DNA of 39,077 bases, from contig JACPPI010000032.1 of NCBI GenBank assembly GCA_016190985.1, forward strand, positions 1-39,077, written 5' to 3'. Below the pieces are notes generated by a model. It ran no database searches and was not told the origin of the DNA. It was given only the letters and a program-made list of their open reading frames with translations. Below, piece by piece: positions 25,755 to 33,779 of the stretch; the first letter of the stretch is position 1, and every line of letters starts with the position of its first letter. The stretch is from Opitutia bacterium. GTDB lineage: Bacteria > Verrucomicrobiota > Verrucomicrobiia > Opitutales > Opitutaceae. Position numbers and translations under genes: made by a program.

Positions 25755-26642
25755 ATGAAAACCCGCATCCTCGGCCGCACCGGCCTGAGCGTCTCCGTCG
25801 TCGGCGTGGGCACCTGGCAGTTCGGCGGCGAGTGGGGCCGCACCTGCACCGCCACCGACGCCCGCGAGGTGCTCGCCGCCGCCCGGGACTGCGGCATCAA
25901 CCTGATCGACACGGCCGAGTGCTACGGCGACCACCTGTCGGAGCGCCTGATCGGCGAGACCCTGCCCGGCGCGCGGAAGGACTGGATCATCGCCACCAAA
26001 TGGGGCCACCACTTCCACGGAAATTTCAGACGCGACCAGCGCTTCGGCCCCGCCGATCTGCTCGCCCAGCTCGACGCCTCGCTGCAAGCGTTGCGCACCG
26101 ACTACGTGGACCTGTTGCAGTTCCACTCGGGCGGCGACGCGGAGTTCGCCACGCCCGGCATGTGGGAGGCCGCCGCCGAGGCGAAACGGCAGGGCAAGGT
26201 GCGCTTCCTCGGCAACTCCATCGGCACCAGCGTCGGCCCCGCCCAGGTGGAGCGCTCGACCGCCGTCGGCGTGGACGTGATCCAGCTCATCTACAACCGG
26301 CTCCAGCGCGAGCCGGAGGAGACCGTGTTCCCCTCCTGCGCCCGGCAGAACCTCGGCGTGCTGGCCCGTGTGCCGCTCGCCAGCGGCTTCCTGTCGGGGA
26401 AATACCGGCCCGGCCACCAGTTCCCCGCCAACGACGTGCGCGCCACCTGGACGAAGGAGCGGCAGGAGAAAGTGCTGGCGGAGGTCGCGCAGATCGCCGC
26501 CACCGAGGTCCCCGCCGGCGTGCCGATGTCGCAGTGGGCGCTCGCCTGGGTGCTGAAAAACCCCGCCGTCACGGCCGTCATCCCCGGCTGCAAGGACGCC
26601 GCGCAGGTCCGCGCCAACGCCGCCGCGGCCGCGCGGCTCTGA
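25755..26642 (+). CDS. Aldo-keto reductase
   Basis: 295 residues, a TIM-barrel NADPH-dependent oxidoreductase. The catalytic tetrad can be read as D52, Y57, K82 and H124 (NLIDTAECYG, ATKWG, LLQFHSG). Late NADP-binding features are GVLARVPLASGFLSGKY and AVIPGCKDAAQVRAN. It resembles the YdhF/YajO-like group acting on small aldehydes; the substrate is not readable. It is divergent from the POT gene (104 bases). Confidence 0.92.
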   Translation: MKTRILGRTGLSVSVVGVGTWQFGGEWGRTCTATDAREVLAAARDCGINLIDTAECYGDHLSERLIGETLPGARKDWIIATKWGHHFHGNFRRDQRFGPADLLAQLDASLQALRTDYVDLLQFHSGGDAEFATPGMWEAAAEAKRQGKVRFLGNSIGTSVGPAQVERSTAVGVDVIQLIYNRLQREPEETVFPSCARQNLGVLARVPLASGFLSGKYRPGHQFPANDVRATWTKERQEKVLAEVAQIAATEVPAGVPMSQWALAWVLKNPAVTAVIPGCKDAAQVRANAAAAARL

Positions 26643-26670
26643 GGGCGGGCGCGCGGCCTACCGGTGTTGG

Positions 26671-26713
26671 GGGAGCGGCCTCGGTCGCGACCGTCGCGTG
26701 CAAGCACGCTCCC
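26671..26713. repeat. REPIN-like inverted pair, degenerate copy 2
   Basis: GGGAGCGGCCTCGGTCGCGA (26671-26690) and TCGCGTGCAAGCACGCTCCC (26694-26713) are inverted copies with 15 of 20 matching. Outer GGGAGCG and inner CGCGA are kept as in copy 1 (14175-14228). Inside each arm the bases differ, but the self-pairing is kept (GCGTGC/GCACGC here, GCGAGC/GCTCGC there). Confidence 0.6.
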
Positions 26714-26747
26714 ACAGTTCCGATTCAAGCCGGAGCACCGCACGCGA

Positions 26748-26782
26748 AAGCCGCATGTCAACCAATGGTTGGCATGCGGCTT
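26748..26782. repeat. Palindromic repeat, copy B, between convergent genes
   Basis: AAGCCGCATGTCAACC (26748-26763) and GGTTGGCATGCGGCTT (26767-26782) pair over 16 bases with a single T-G wobble around loop AAT. It lies between the 3' ends of the aldo-keto reductase and TonB-C genes, as copy A (12046-12076) lies between ppc and the VOC gene. Confidence 0.7.
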
Positions 26783-26816
26783 GGACGGAAATCATCCGCG
26801 AGCCTGGGACCGGCGC

Positions 26817-27176
26817 TTACGACTCCACCAGCTGCAGCGGCAGCAGCACCTTGGCGCTGACCGGCACGCCGTTCTTGCGGGCGGGCGTGAACTTCCACTG
26901 GGAAAGGGCGGTGACGAGGCTCTTGGCGAGATACTTGTCGGTGGCGCGGACCAGCCGGACATTGCTCACCTGACCGTTGGCATCGACGGTGAAGGCGACA
27001 TCCACGGTCTGCCCCTTGAAGCTGGGCGGCAGGTCCGTGGGGGTCACAATCTCGGCGGGAGCGGGCGCCTGGAATTTCACCGGCGCGGCGGCCGGGGCGA
27101 CCAGGGTGAAGGCGGAGGCGGAGGACAGCAAGCCACCCAGAAGGGCGGCCGCGATGACGAAGGATTTTGTTTTCAT
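26817..27176 (-). CDS. Secreted TonB C-terminal domain protein
   Basis: 119 residues: a cleavable-looking signal peptide (KSFVIAAALLGGLLSSASA, 4-22), a short Ala/Pro-rich linker, and a TonB C-terminal domain (GQTVDVAFTVDANGQVSNVRLVRAT, then SQWKFTPARKNGVPV). It lacks the long periplasmic spacer and uncleaved anchor of a genuine energy-transducing TonB, and no exbBD is near. A periplasmic TonB-C domain of unknown partner is the safer reading. Two hairpins lie in its leader. Confidence 0.82.
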   Translation of the reverse strand: MKTKSFVIAAALLGGLLSSASAFTLVAPAAAPVKFQAPAPAEIVTPTDLPPSFKGQTVDVAFTVDANGQVSNVRLVRATDKYLAKSLVTALSQWKFTPARKNGVPVSAKVLLPLQLVES

Positions 27177-27491
27177 GGGGAGAGGACTCCGCGGAAGCGG
27201 AGCTTGGGGTTTGGCGGCGTGCCCCGGGGTGATCCCGGGGCGATCGCGTATGTCTTTTGTCAGCGCGGGTGTGGCGGACACTTTGCAATGCCCGTGCCAA
27301 CAACACCGCGAGGTCGCTACTGGTTGCAGGCAAACGGGGGAAATTTTCGCCGCGCGACCCGCGCCTCGTCCGCAAATTTCAAAATCGAAACGGGCGTATC
27401 CCGGTCGCGGGAAAAAGCCGGGCCGTTTTCAGGGGTTGACCTGGTGCCGCGGCAGGACAACGGCTGGTTCGCCCTCAACCCGGCCCACCCC
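27177..27491. other. Divergent spacer with two strong hairpins
   Basis: CTCCGC (27187-27192) pairs with GCGGAG (27197-27202) around GGAA, 10 bases from the TonB-C start. GCCCCGGG (27221-27228) pairs with CCCGGGGC (27234-27241) around GTGAT. Both would lie in the leader of the minus-strand gene. A TTGACC box at 27436-27441 points towards the 27492 gene but has no good -10 partner. No gene is visible. Confidence 0.55.
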
Positions 27492-27986
27492 ATGCGCAAA
27501 TCGCTCCCGGTTTTCCTCATCCTCGCGGCGCTCTTCTTGCCGCCGGCCGTCAGCGCGCGCGATGTCCGTCATCCCGAAAAAAGCTCCCCGGCCTTCAGTT
27601 TTGTGCTGCCCGACAATTGGTCCCGCGAGCCTGACACCGCCGGCAACCTCATCATGTTCAACCCCGCCCGCACGACCGGCCTCGTGATCATCGTGGCGGA
27701 GTCCACCGATGACCTCGACAAGATCGCCACCGAGGCCTTCGGCGTGGCCAAGGCCGACGCTTTCAAGAACAAGAAACCCGCCGAGATTTCCGGCTGCAAG
27801 GGCTTCACTTACTTTTCGACCATCACCAACGACAAGGGTGTGAAGATGAGCCTGGAGACGACCGTCGTCCGCGTGGACGCCAGAAACATCGCCGCCGCCA
27901 GCCTGCTCCTCGTCACCACCGCGGGCGCTGACGCCGTGACCGCCGCCCGCCTCGTGCACAACGGCCTGAAGCTGGTGACGGAGTGA
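27492..27986 (+). CDS. Small secreted protein, unknown
   Basis: 164 residues with a signal peptide (RKSLPVFLILAALFLPPAVSA, cleavage near 22). The mature part begins with FSFVLPDNWSREP and ends NGLKLVTE, reminiscent of PsbP/DUF1795-like domains that start with a P-x-x-W pattern, but the match is not firm. No cysteine pair or catalytic motif stands out. A near-identical copy of its last 55 bases occurs at 28788-28846, beyond the next gene. Confidence 0.72.
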   Translation: MRKSLPVFLILAALFLPPAVSARDVRHPEKSSPAFSFVLPDNWSREPDTAGNLIMFNPARTTGLVIIVAESTDDLDKIATEAFGVAKADAFKNKKPAEISGCKGFTYFSTITNDKGVKMSLETTVVRVDARNIAAASLLLVTTAGADAVTAARLVHNGLKLVTE

Positions 27987-28045
27987 CCGCGCCACGCGGC
28001 CGCCCTCGTTGAACTTGGATCGTCAGGCCTAAGCCCCTAACCTCA

Positions 28046-28732
28046 ATGCCCGCCTCCATGAAAATTCGCGTCTCATCCTACCTCTGCATTGCCCTCTTCG
28101 CATGTGTGGTTGCGGCCCGGGCGGCCGGACTCGACCTTCTCAAGCAAGGTCAGGCGGCGGAGCAGGCGGGGCGCCAGAACGAAGCCCTGCTGGCTTATTC
28201 GCAAGCCATCCAGGCGGGCGACCTAACCAAAGGACAACTCGCTTTCGCCTATTTCAGCCGCGGCGGCATCAAGGGATTCCTCGGCGATAATGTTGACGGC
28301 ATCGCCGATTTTTCAAAGGCCATCGAGCTTGCCCCTGCTTACGGTCAGGCCCGCAGCCTGAGAGGCTACTTGCTGGGGACCATCGGCCAGTATGATTTGG
28401 CGGAGAAGGACCATCTGACCGCGATTGAACTCGCGAAGGGTGAAAAATGGGATGAATACCTGCCCTGGGTGCTTCAGCATTACGCCGACTTGTGGCGCCG
28501 TCGCAAAGAGTTTGATAAGGCCCTGTCCTGTTGCGAGAGGGCCTTGCAGGCGAAGGAGTATGCGATCGTGTATTTCCGGCGGGCCTGGATCTACCTGGAT
28601 ATGGGCCGCTTGGCGGAGGCCAAGGCGAACTTCGATAAGTTTGGGCTCGAGATGAAACGGCAGAAGGTTTCTTACGATGTCTTCTGGCCGGATGAACGAG
28701 GTGCGATTGCCCGGCTGCAAGGGCTGCGCTGA
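28046..28732 (+). CDS. Secreted TPR-repeat protein
   Basis: 228 residues; signal peptide about 1-27 (IRVSSYLCIALFACVVAARAAG) if started at 28046 or four codons later at 28058. Three to four tetratricopeptide repeats follow (GQAAEQAGRQNEALLAYSQAI, AYFSRGGIKGFLGDNVDGIADFSKAIEL, SLRGYLLGTIGQYDLAEKDH, YFRRAWIYLDMGRLAEAKANF). It is likely a periplasmic protein-interaction scaffold. Slightly lower GC than average. Confidence 0.82.
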   Translation: MPASMKIRVSSYLCIALFACVVAARAAGLDLLKQGQAAEQAGRQNEALLAYSQAIQAGDLTKGQLAFAYFSRGGIKGFLGDNVDGIADFSKAIELAPAYGQARSLRGYLLGTIGQYDLAEKDHLTAIELAKGEKWDEYLPWVLQHYADLWRRRKEFDKALSCCERALQAKEYAIVYFRRAWIYLDMGRLAEAKANFDKFGLEMKRQKVSYDVFWPDERGAIARLQGLR

Positions 28733-28787
28733 GGCTCGAAATCTGAGCCAACCGAGTCAGACGAGCGCACCTCGCGGCTGCAATCAG

Positions 28788-28846
28788 CGCACGACGTGAC
28801 TGTCGCCCGCCTCATGCACAACGGCCTGAAGCTGGTGACGGAGTAG
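28788..28846 (+). pseudogene. Relic copy of the 3' end of the 27492 gene
   Basis: The last about 55 bases of the secreted-protein gene (27928-27986) recur here at an offset of 860 bases. Only a few substitutions are visible, and the final 28 coding bases are identical. The stop is TAG instead of TGA. No frame continues upstream. It is what remains of a tandem duplication whose middle was lost or replaced. Confidence 0.75.
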
Positions 28847-29003
28847 TCGACGCAATGGTTGTTTTGCCAAAACCGCAATCCGGCACGAAATCCGCATCCC
28901 CCGTTCACGGGATGCGACTTGCTTTGACTGCTCTCCGAAATAAGTAATACGGCACGGTCCGGTTGGCTAGCATTTGTGGGACGACCACAAACCGCCTCAA
29001 ACT

Positions 29004-29408
29004 ATGGCGGTCAAAATAGCAGTTCCGGTTTTGCGAGTGGCAGACGTGGCGCGTTCCGTCGAGTGGTATCGAGGCACGCTTGCTTTTGTGGGCGACCCAT
29101 TCCCGGCGAAGCCACCGTTCGAGTTTGCCATCCTTCGGCAAGGTTCGGTCGAGTTGATGCTGCGCCAAGGTTTGCCACCGGCACGTCCCGCACCGCGCCA
29201 GTATGACTGGGACGTTTACCTGCGGCGCGAAGGTGAGCGTTTTCGTGACGTTTTCGCAGCTTTCAGTGCGCGTGGCATTGTGACGCGCAGATTGGAGCAA
29301 ATGCCGTATGGCTTGGCTGAGTTTGAAATTACCGACCCCGATGGCTACGTGATTTGCCTGAGTCAGCAGCTTGAGGATGCCGATGATTTGCCAAGACCCG
29401 ACGCCTAA
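29004..29408 (+). CDS. VOC family protein (second)
   Basis: 134 residues, vicinal-oxygen-chelate fold: VPVLRVADVARSVEWYRGTLAFVG, FAILRQGSVELMLRQG, and the C-terminal YGLAEFEITDPDGYVICLSQ with the usual metal-ligand Glu region. It belongs to the bleomycin-resistance/glyoxalase-like branch; the ligand is unknown. GC is lower than its neighbours, and no operon partner exists, which suggests acquisition. Start ATG 29004 is preferred over 28974 because the fold begins there. A terminator-like hairpin follows immediately. Confidence 0.82.
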   Translation: MAVKIAVPVLRVADVARSVEWYRGTLAFVGDPFPAKPPFEFAILRQGSVELMLRQGLPPARPAPRQYDWDVYLRREGERFRDVFAAFSARGIVTRRLEQMPYGLAEFEITDPDGYVICLSQQLEDADDLPRPDA

Positions 29409-29445
29409 CGATGCACTGTATCAAACGGCTACAGGGCATCGTGGT
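29409..29445 (+). terminator. Terminator-like hairpin after the second VOC gene
   Basis: CGATGC-A-CTGTA (29409-29420) pairs with TACAG-G-GCATCG (29430-29441), 11 pairs and one mismatch, loop of 9, followed by TGGTTTT. It starts one base after the stop codon. Confidence 0.55.
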
Positions 29446-29486
29446 TTTAATCGACGCGTCTCGTCAGTCTTTGCAGTGAAAGGCGG

Positions 29487-30605
29487 TCAAATGAGCAGCC
29501 GCAGCGAGTTGCCGCCCCAGAGTTTCGCGAGCGCTGGCTCGGTCCAGCCGCGCGCGAGCAGCGCCGCAGTGAGATTCGGATAGTCCGCGACGCTGTTGAG
29601 TCCCGGGAAGCCGCCGCCGCCGTCGAAGTCGCACCCGAGGCCGACATGGTCGATGCCGGCCACCGCGACCGCGTGCTCGATGTGCCGCACATAGTCGTCC
29701 ATCGTCACCGCCGGATTCGGGTAGGCCTTCTCCAAGCGATCCCACTCGCCGCTCGCCCAGGCTTTGACCTCGGGCGTCGGCACCTTGTCGGCCAGCCGCA
29801 GCAGCATGGCGCCATACGCGGCGGCGCGGCCGTCGTCCTTCGTCGGCACGACGGCGATGGGCAGGGCGTTGATCTGGATGACACCGCCCTGCGCGGCAAG
29901 CGCGCGCAGCAGGTCGTCGCCGATGTTGCGGGGATGGTCGCACACGGCGCGGCAGCCCGAGTGCGAGAGGATGACGGGGCGCCGGGAAACTTTCAGCAGA
30001 TCCCGCAGCGCCGCGTCGGAGGCGTGCGAGGCGTCGACCACCACGCCGCGCCGGTTGCACTCGGCCACCACCTCGCGGCCGAGCGGGCTCAGCCCGCCCC
30101 ACTCCGGCCCGCGCGGATCGGTGGAGGAGTCGGCGATGTCATTGTTGAGCATGTGCGTCAGCCCGAGCATGCGCATCCCGAGCTGGTGGAATTTCGCCAC
30201 ATGGCCGGCGTCGCGCCCGAGCGGATAGCTGTTCTCGATGCTGAGGAAAAACGCCCGCCGGCCCTCCTGCTTCAGCCCCCGCGCGTCGGCCGCCGTCAAC
30301 GCCAGCCCGCAACGCGCGGCGTTTTGCTTGATGACCTCGTGGGTGCGCTCGAAGATCCGCACCGCCTGCTCATGCATCAGCGCGAAGCCCTCGGGCGTGC
30401 GCGCCGCCTGGCCGGTGTAGATTGCCAGCACCAGCGCGTCGAGGCCGCCCGCCTGCATCCGGGGCAGGTCGCATTGCGAACCGTCCGCCGTGAAGTCGTG
30501 CGCCGCGGCGAAATCCCAACCGTCGCGGATCAGCCGCGCCGTCGGCGTGTCGATGTGGGTGTCGATCGTGAACAGGCGCTCGTGCAGCGTGGCGGCATCG
30601 GTCAT
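29487..30605 (-). CDS. Membrane dipeptidase family (M19) peptidase
   Basis: 372 residues, zinc dipeptidase of the renal dipeptidase family. Metal ligands can be placed at H17 and D19 (TIDTHIDT), the Glu of [11 protein letters not shown], and the His residues of DASHASD and [26 protein letters not shown] near the C-terminus is the family's late signature. No signal peptide is seen, so it is likely cytoplasmic. It cleaves dipeptides, in some cases with D-residues. Confidence 0.93.
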   Translation of the reverse strand: MTDAATLHERLFTIDTHIDTPTARLIRDGWDFAAAHDFTADGSQCDLPRMQAGGLDALVLAIYTGQAARTPEGFALMHEQAVRIFERTHEVIKQNAARCGLALTAADARGLKQEGRRAFFLSIENSYPLGRDAGHVAKFHQLGMRMLGLTHMLNNDIADSSTDPRGPEWGGLSPLGREVVAECNRRGVVVDASHASDAALRDLLKVSRRPVILSHSGCRAVCDHPRNIGDDLLRALAAQGGVIQINALPIAVVPTKDDGRAAAYGAMLLRLADKVPTPEVKAWASGEWDRLEKAYPNPAVTMDDYVRHIEHAVAVAGIDHVGLGCDFDGGGGFPGLNSVADYPNLTAALLARGWTEPALAKLWGGNSLRLLI

Positions 30606-30723
30606 GGGGAGAGCCAAAGGTAGGGCGCAGCCGGTGCGGCCGGCAACGTGGTTCTTTCGGCCCACGCCCATCTCCGGGGTTGCGCCGGGACAAATGTTGG
30701 GCTCAGTTGGGCGCTCCTTTCCC

Positions 30724-31668
30724 ATGTCCGCCAAAGTTGAAAACGTCGTCATCGTCGGCACCGGCTGCGCCGGCCTCACCGCCGCCATCTACACCGGCCG
30801 CGCGAACCTCTCGCCCCTCGTCCTCGAGGGCGTGCTGCCCGGCGGCCAGCTGACCACGACCTCCGAGGTCGAGAATTTCCCCGGCTTCCCCGAGGGCGTC
30901 GACGGCTTCCAGCTGATGCAGAACCTGCGCAAGCAGGCGGAGAAATTCGGCACGCGCTACGAGAACGGCACCGTGACCGGCCTCGACACCGCGGCCTGGC
31001 CCTACACGCTCAAGCTCGCCGACCGCGAGATCCGGGCCAAGACCGTCATCGTCGCCACCGGCGCCTCGCCGCGCCTCACCGGCATCCCCGGCGAAAAGGA
31101 ACTCTACGGCGGCAAGGGTGTGACCACCTGCGCGACCTGCGACGGCGCGTTCTACCGCAAGATGGACGTGGTCGTCATCGGCGGCGGCGACAGCGCGGCC
31201 GAGGAGGCGCTGTTCCTCACGCGTTTCGCCAGCAAGGTTTTCCTCGTCCACCGCCGCGACTCGTTGCGCGCCTCGAAGATCATGGCCGACCGCGCCCTCG
31301 CCCACCCGAAGATTGTGCCGGTGTGGGACAGCGTGCCGGTCGAGGTTCTCGGCGTGCCCGAGGGCGCCGTCTCGGGCCTCAGGGTGAAAAACCTGAAGAC
31401 CAACGCCGAGTCGGTGCTGCCGGTGAAGGGCGTCTTCGTCGCCATCGGCCACGTGCCGAACACCGCGCCGTTCAAGGACGCCGTGGACACGGACGATCAG
31501 GGCTACTTTGCGCCGGCCGGCCACAGCCAGGTGAAGACGAAGACGCCCGGCGTGTATGTCGCGGGTGACTGCGCGGACCACCATTACCGGCAGGCCATCA
31601 CCGCCGCCGGCATGGGTTGCCAAGCCGCGATCGAAGCCGAGCGCTGGCTCGCCGCGAAAGGAGGCTGA
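30724..31668 (+). CDS. trxB: Thioredoxin reductase
   Basis: NADPH-dependent FAD enzyme reducing thioredoxin; 314 residues. The FAD loop is GTGCAG (12-17), with Cys15 where most TrxB have Pro. The redox-active pair is C136-A-T-C139 ([10 protein letters not shown]), the NADPH loop is [10 protein letters not shown], and [10 protein letters not shown] is the late FAD contact. It is divergent from the dipeptidase gene. The spacer contains no clear regulatory site. Confidence 0.96.
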   Translation: MSAKVENVVIVGTGCAGLTAAIYTGRANLSPLVLEGVLPGGQLTTTSEVENFPGFPEGVDGFQLMQNLRKQAEKFGTRYENGTVTGLDTAAWPYTLKLADREIRAKTVIVATGASPRLTGIPGEKELYGGKGVTTCATCDGAFYRKMDVVVIGGGDSAAEEALFLTRFASKVFLVHRRDSLRASKIMADRALAHPKIVPVWDSVPVEVLGVPEGAVSGLRVKNLKTNAESVLPVKGVFVAIGHVPNTAPFKDAVDTDDQGYFAPAGHSQVKTKTPGVYVAGDCADHHYRQAITAAGMGCQAAIEAERWLAAKGG

Positions 31669-31676
31669 TTTTTTAT

Positions 31677-31730
31677 GGCAGGGCGGAGCGACCCGCTCCG
31701 CCGCGGCGCGCCGGGCCGGTGCGCCCTGCC
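31677..31730. repeat. Nested inverted repeat after trxB
   Basis: Outer arms GGCAGGGC (31677-31684) and GCCCTGCC (31723-31730) enclose an inner perfect hairpin GGCGGAGC (31682-31689)/GCTCCGCC (31695-31702). It follows TTTTTT after the trxB stop. The design suggests another dispersed element, possibly acting as a terminator. Confidence 0.5.
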
Positions 31731-31748
31731 CGCGATGCCACCAAACCG

Positions 31749-32264
31749 ATGAATCCAGCCCTGAAGAAAACTTGGGCGAAATTCGGCATCCCGGCCGATT
31801 ACGCCCGCACGCGGCGCCTGCCGCTGCAACGCGAGGCACGCTCGCTCGTCGCCGTCGGCCGCAACAGCAACGGCCGCGTCGTCCGGCTCGCGCCCCGCGC
31901 CGCCCAGGCCTGGCGCCGGATGCGGGCCGCCGCGGCCGCCGATGGCATCGGGCTCCTGCCCGTCTCCGGTTTCCGCAGCATCGCCCGGCAGACCCGCATC
32001 ATCCGCTCGAATCTCGCCCAGGGCCGCCCGCTTGACGATCTGCTGCGCTATGTCGCCGCGCCCGGTTGCAGCGAGCACCACACCGGCCGCGCCCTCGACA
32101 TCGCGTCCGCCCGCCATCCCGAGCTTGATGCGGGTTTTGCGCGCACGCGGGAGTTCAAATGGCTCGCGCGGCACGCGCGGCGTTTTGGCTTCCGGCTGTC
32201 CTATCCGCGCGGCAACCGCCACGGCATCGGCTACGAGCCGTGGCATTGGTGCTGGCGGAAATGA
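31749..32264 (+). CDS. VanY-like D-Ala-D-Ala carboxypeptidase (M15)
   Basis: 171 residues of the LAS metallopeptidase group. SGFRS (about 75-79), the zinc-binding SEHHTGRALDI (S-x-H-x3-A-x-D pattern, about 110-120) and the catalytic/zinc EPWHW (about 164-168) are all present. These enzymes trim peptidoglycan stem peptides. No signal peptide or membrane segment precedes the domain, which is odd for a cell-wall enzyme; the upstream frame does not offer one either. Confidence 0.88.
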   Translation: MNPALKKTWAKFGIPADYARTRRLPLQREARSLVAVGRNSNGRVVRLAPRAAQAWRRMRAAAAADGIGLLPVSGFRSIARQTRIIRSNLAQGRPLDDLLRYVAAPGCSEHHTGRALDIASARHPELDAGFARTREFKWLARHARRFGFRLSYPRGNRHGIGYEPWHWCWRK

Positions 32265-32310
32265 TTTGTGCCTGCGCAAAGCAGCCCAGGCCAGCGGCCT
32301 GCGGCGCGGT

Positions 32311-32325
32311 TTAGAATTATTCTAA
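32311..32325. promoter_or_regulatory. Perfect 7-1-7 palindrome, Fur-family operator
   Basis: TTAGAAT-T-ATTCTAA, a perfect 15-base palindrome 51 bases before the regulator gene at 32377. It differs from the PerR box (TTATAAT-n-ATTATAA) at one position per half and, from memory, has the TTAGAA/TTCTAA core of the Irr (ICE) site. Autoregulation, and control of the suf genes behind it, is the natural reading. Confidence 0.75.
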
Positions 32326-32376
32326 TTCTCACTTGAAACCGGGTCCGGTTGCGGTTCCTTCTGTCGGGCTGCCGCC

Positions 32377-32802
32377 ATGAAACCCGAAACCGAGAACCAC
32401 GCCACGCTCTGCCAGCGCCTCAAGGAGTGCGATGTGCGCCCGACGCCGCAGCGCGAGGTCGTGCTCAAGGTCATCCTCGCCAAGCGCGATCATCCGACCG
32501 CCGACGAGATTTTCGCCCGGGTGAAGGCGCAGCTGCCGACCATCTCGCTCGCCACCGTCTACAACTGCCTCGAAACCCTCGTGCAATGCGGCCTCATCCG
32601 CCAGGTGAACCTGGAACGCGCGCCGACCCGCTATTGCCCGAACCTGCATGAGCACGCGCACTTTCACGACGAGGCCACCGGCCAGATCCACGACGTGGAC
32701 CTGCCGCCCGACCTGATGGCCCGCCTGCACGAGGTCCTGCCCGCCGGTTTCGACGCCCGCAGCATCGATCTGACCTTCCGGGGCAAGGCCGCCACCAACT
32801 GA
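32377..32802 (+). CDS. Fur-family regulator without CxxC, Irr/PerR-like
   Basis: 141 residues. The winged-helix half has RPTPQREVVLKVI, HPTADEIFARV and the recognition helix SLATVYNCLETL (57-68). The dimerisation half carries H91, H93, H95 and H97 (HEHAHFH), then ATGQIHDVDLPPDL where Fur and PerR have CxxC. No CxxC occurs anywhere, so the structural zinc site is missing, as in alphaproteobacterial Irr. The tail GFDARSIDLTFRGKA also looks Irr-like. It heads the suf genes and sits behind a matching operator. Iron, haem or peroxide sensing is inferred, not shown. Confidence 0.87.
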   Translation: MKPETENHATLCQRLKECDVRPTPQREVVLKVILAKRDHPTADEIFARVKAQLPTISLATVYNCLETLVQCGLIRQVNLERAPTRYCPNLHEHAHFHDEATGQIHDVDLPPDLMARLHEVLPAGFDARSIDLTFRGKAATN

Positions 32803-32810
32803 CGCGAAGC

Positions 32811-32880
32811 GTCATCCTGAGCCAAGCGAAGGATCCAGTTTTCCACTATCTCTCAACTCTCAGCCCGCAACTCTCAACTT
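32811..32880. repeat. GTCATCCTGAG repeat plus CTCAAC tract before sufC
   Basis: GTCATCCTGAGCCAAGCG (32811-32828) with AAGGATCC, then TTTTCC and CTCTCAACTCTCA-type sequence up to 6 bases before the sufC ATG. Same two-module layout as before frr (13400-13463). Confidence 0.65.
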
Positions 32881-32886
32881 TCCCCC

Positions 32887-33654
32887 ATGAGCCAACTCGA
32901 AATCAAGGACCTTCACATCAGCATCGGCGACAAGCCCATCGTCAAGGGCCTGAACCTGACGATCAAACCGGGCCAGGTGCACGCCATCATGGGCCCCAAC
33001 GGCACCGGCAAGAGCACGCTCGCCAAGGCCATCGCCGGCCACCCGGACTACGCGATCACGGGCGGCGACGTGCTGCTCGACGGCCAGTCCGTCCTCGCCA
33101 TGGAGCCCGATGAGCGCGCCCGCGCCGGCCTCTTCCTCGCCTTCCAATACCCGAGCGAGATCCCCGGCGTCTCCATCGCCAACTTCCTCCGCGCCGCCGT
33201 GCAAGCCCGCCTTGCCGAGGGCGAGGAACTCGACGCCACCGGCTACTACAAGCGGCTCTACGCCAAGATGGACCTCCTGAAGATCGACCGGAAGTTCACC
33301 TCCCGCGCGGTCAACGACGGCTTCTCCGGCGGCGAGAAGAAGCGCTGCGAAATCCTCCAGATGGCCATGCTCGAGCCCAAGATGGCCCTGATGGACGAGA
33401 CCGACTCCGGCCTCGACATCGACGCGCTCCGCATCGTCGCCGAGGGCGTCAATTCCATCCGCGCCGCCGCCAACCCGCCCGGCATCCTCCTCATCACCCA
33501 CTACCAGCGCCTGCTCGACTACATCGTGCCGGACCACGTCCACGTGATGTGGGACGGCCGCATCGTGAAGAGCGGCGACAAGTCCCTCGCCCTCGAACTC
33601 GAGGCCAAGGGCTACGATTGGGTGAAGCAGGAGCTCGCCCCCGCCACGGCCTAA
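32887..33654 (+). CDS. sufC: Fe-S assembly ATPase SufC
   Basis: ABC-type ATPase of the SufBCD scaffold, 255 residues, soluble. Walker [10 protein letters not shown] (36-44), Q-loop [10 protein letters not shown] (86-95), signature SGGEKKR (147-153), Walker B MALMDE (166-171) followed by TDSGLD, and the H-loop [13 protein letters not shown]. SufC drives conformational change in the SufB-SufD pair during cluster assembly. It is the first suf gene after the regulator. Confidence 0.97.
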   Translation: MSQLEIKDLHISIGDKPIVKGLNLTIKPGQVHAIMGPNGTGKSTLAKAIAGHPDYAITGGDVLLDGQSVLAMEPDERARAGLFLAFQYPSEIPGVSIANFLRAAVQARLAEGEELDATGYYKRLYAKMDLLKIDRKFTSRAVNDGFSGGEKKRCEILQMAMLEPKMALMDETDSGLDIDALRIVAEGVNSIRAAANPPGILLITHYQRLLDYIVPDHVHVMWDGRIVKSGDKSLALELEAKGYDWVKQELAPATA

Positions 33655-33672
33655 AAACCAATCCCCGCAACC

Positions 33673-33765
33673 TGTCATTCTGAGCGCAGCGAAGAATCCA
33701 GCACGACAACCGCCACCGAACATCATTTTGGACCCTTCTCCCGCGACTGCGGGATCAGGATGACA
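33673..33765. repeat. Composite inverted repeat between sufC and sufB
   Basis: TGTCATTCTGA (33673-33683) and TCAGGATGACA (33755-33765) are inverted ends with 10 of 11 matching. Inside the right end, TCCCGC (33739-33744) pairs with GCGGGA (33749-33754). The left end continues GCGCAGCGAAGAATCCA as in the copies at 13400 and 32811. It looks like two opposed copies of one dispersed repeat. Confidence 0.6.
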
Positions 33766-33779
33766 CCAAAGAATCTGCC

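Noticed and set aside
26817-27176. Energy-transducing TonB
   Set aside because: Only the C-terminal domain and a cleavable-looking signal peptide are present, with no Pro-rich spacer and no exbBD; called a secreted TonB-C domain protein instead.
26664-27491. N-terminal extension of the 27492 protein (440-codon frame)
   Set aside because: It would run through a REP-like repeat, a palindrome and the antisense of the TonB-C gene; the signal peptide begins at 27492.
29402-29445. Integron attC site after the second VOC gene (GCCTAAC resembles the RYYYAAC box)
   Set aside because: There is a stem-loop, but no matching GTTRRRY box at the far end and no integrase; better explained as a terminator.
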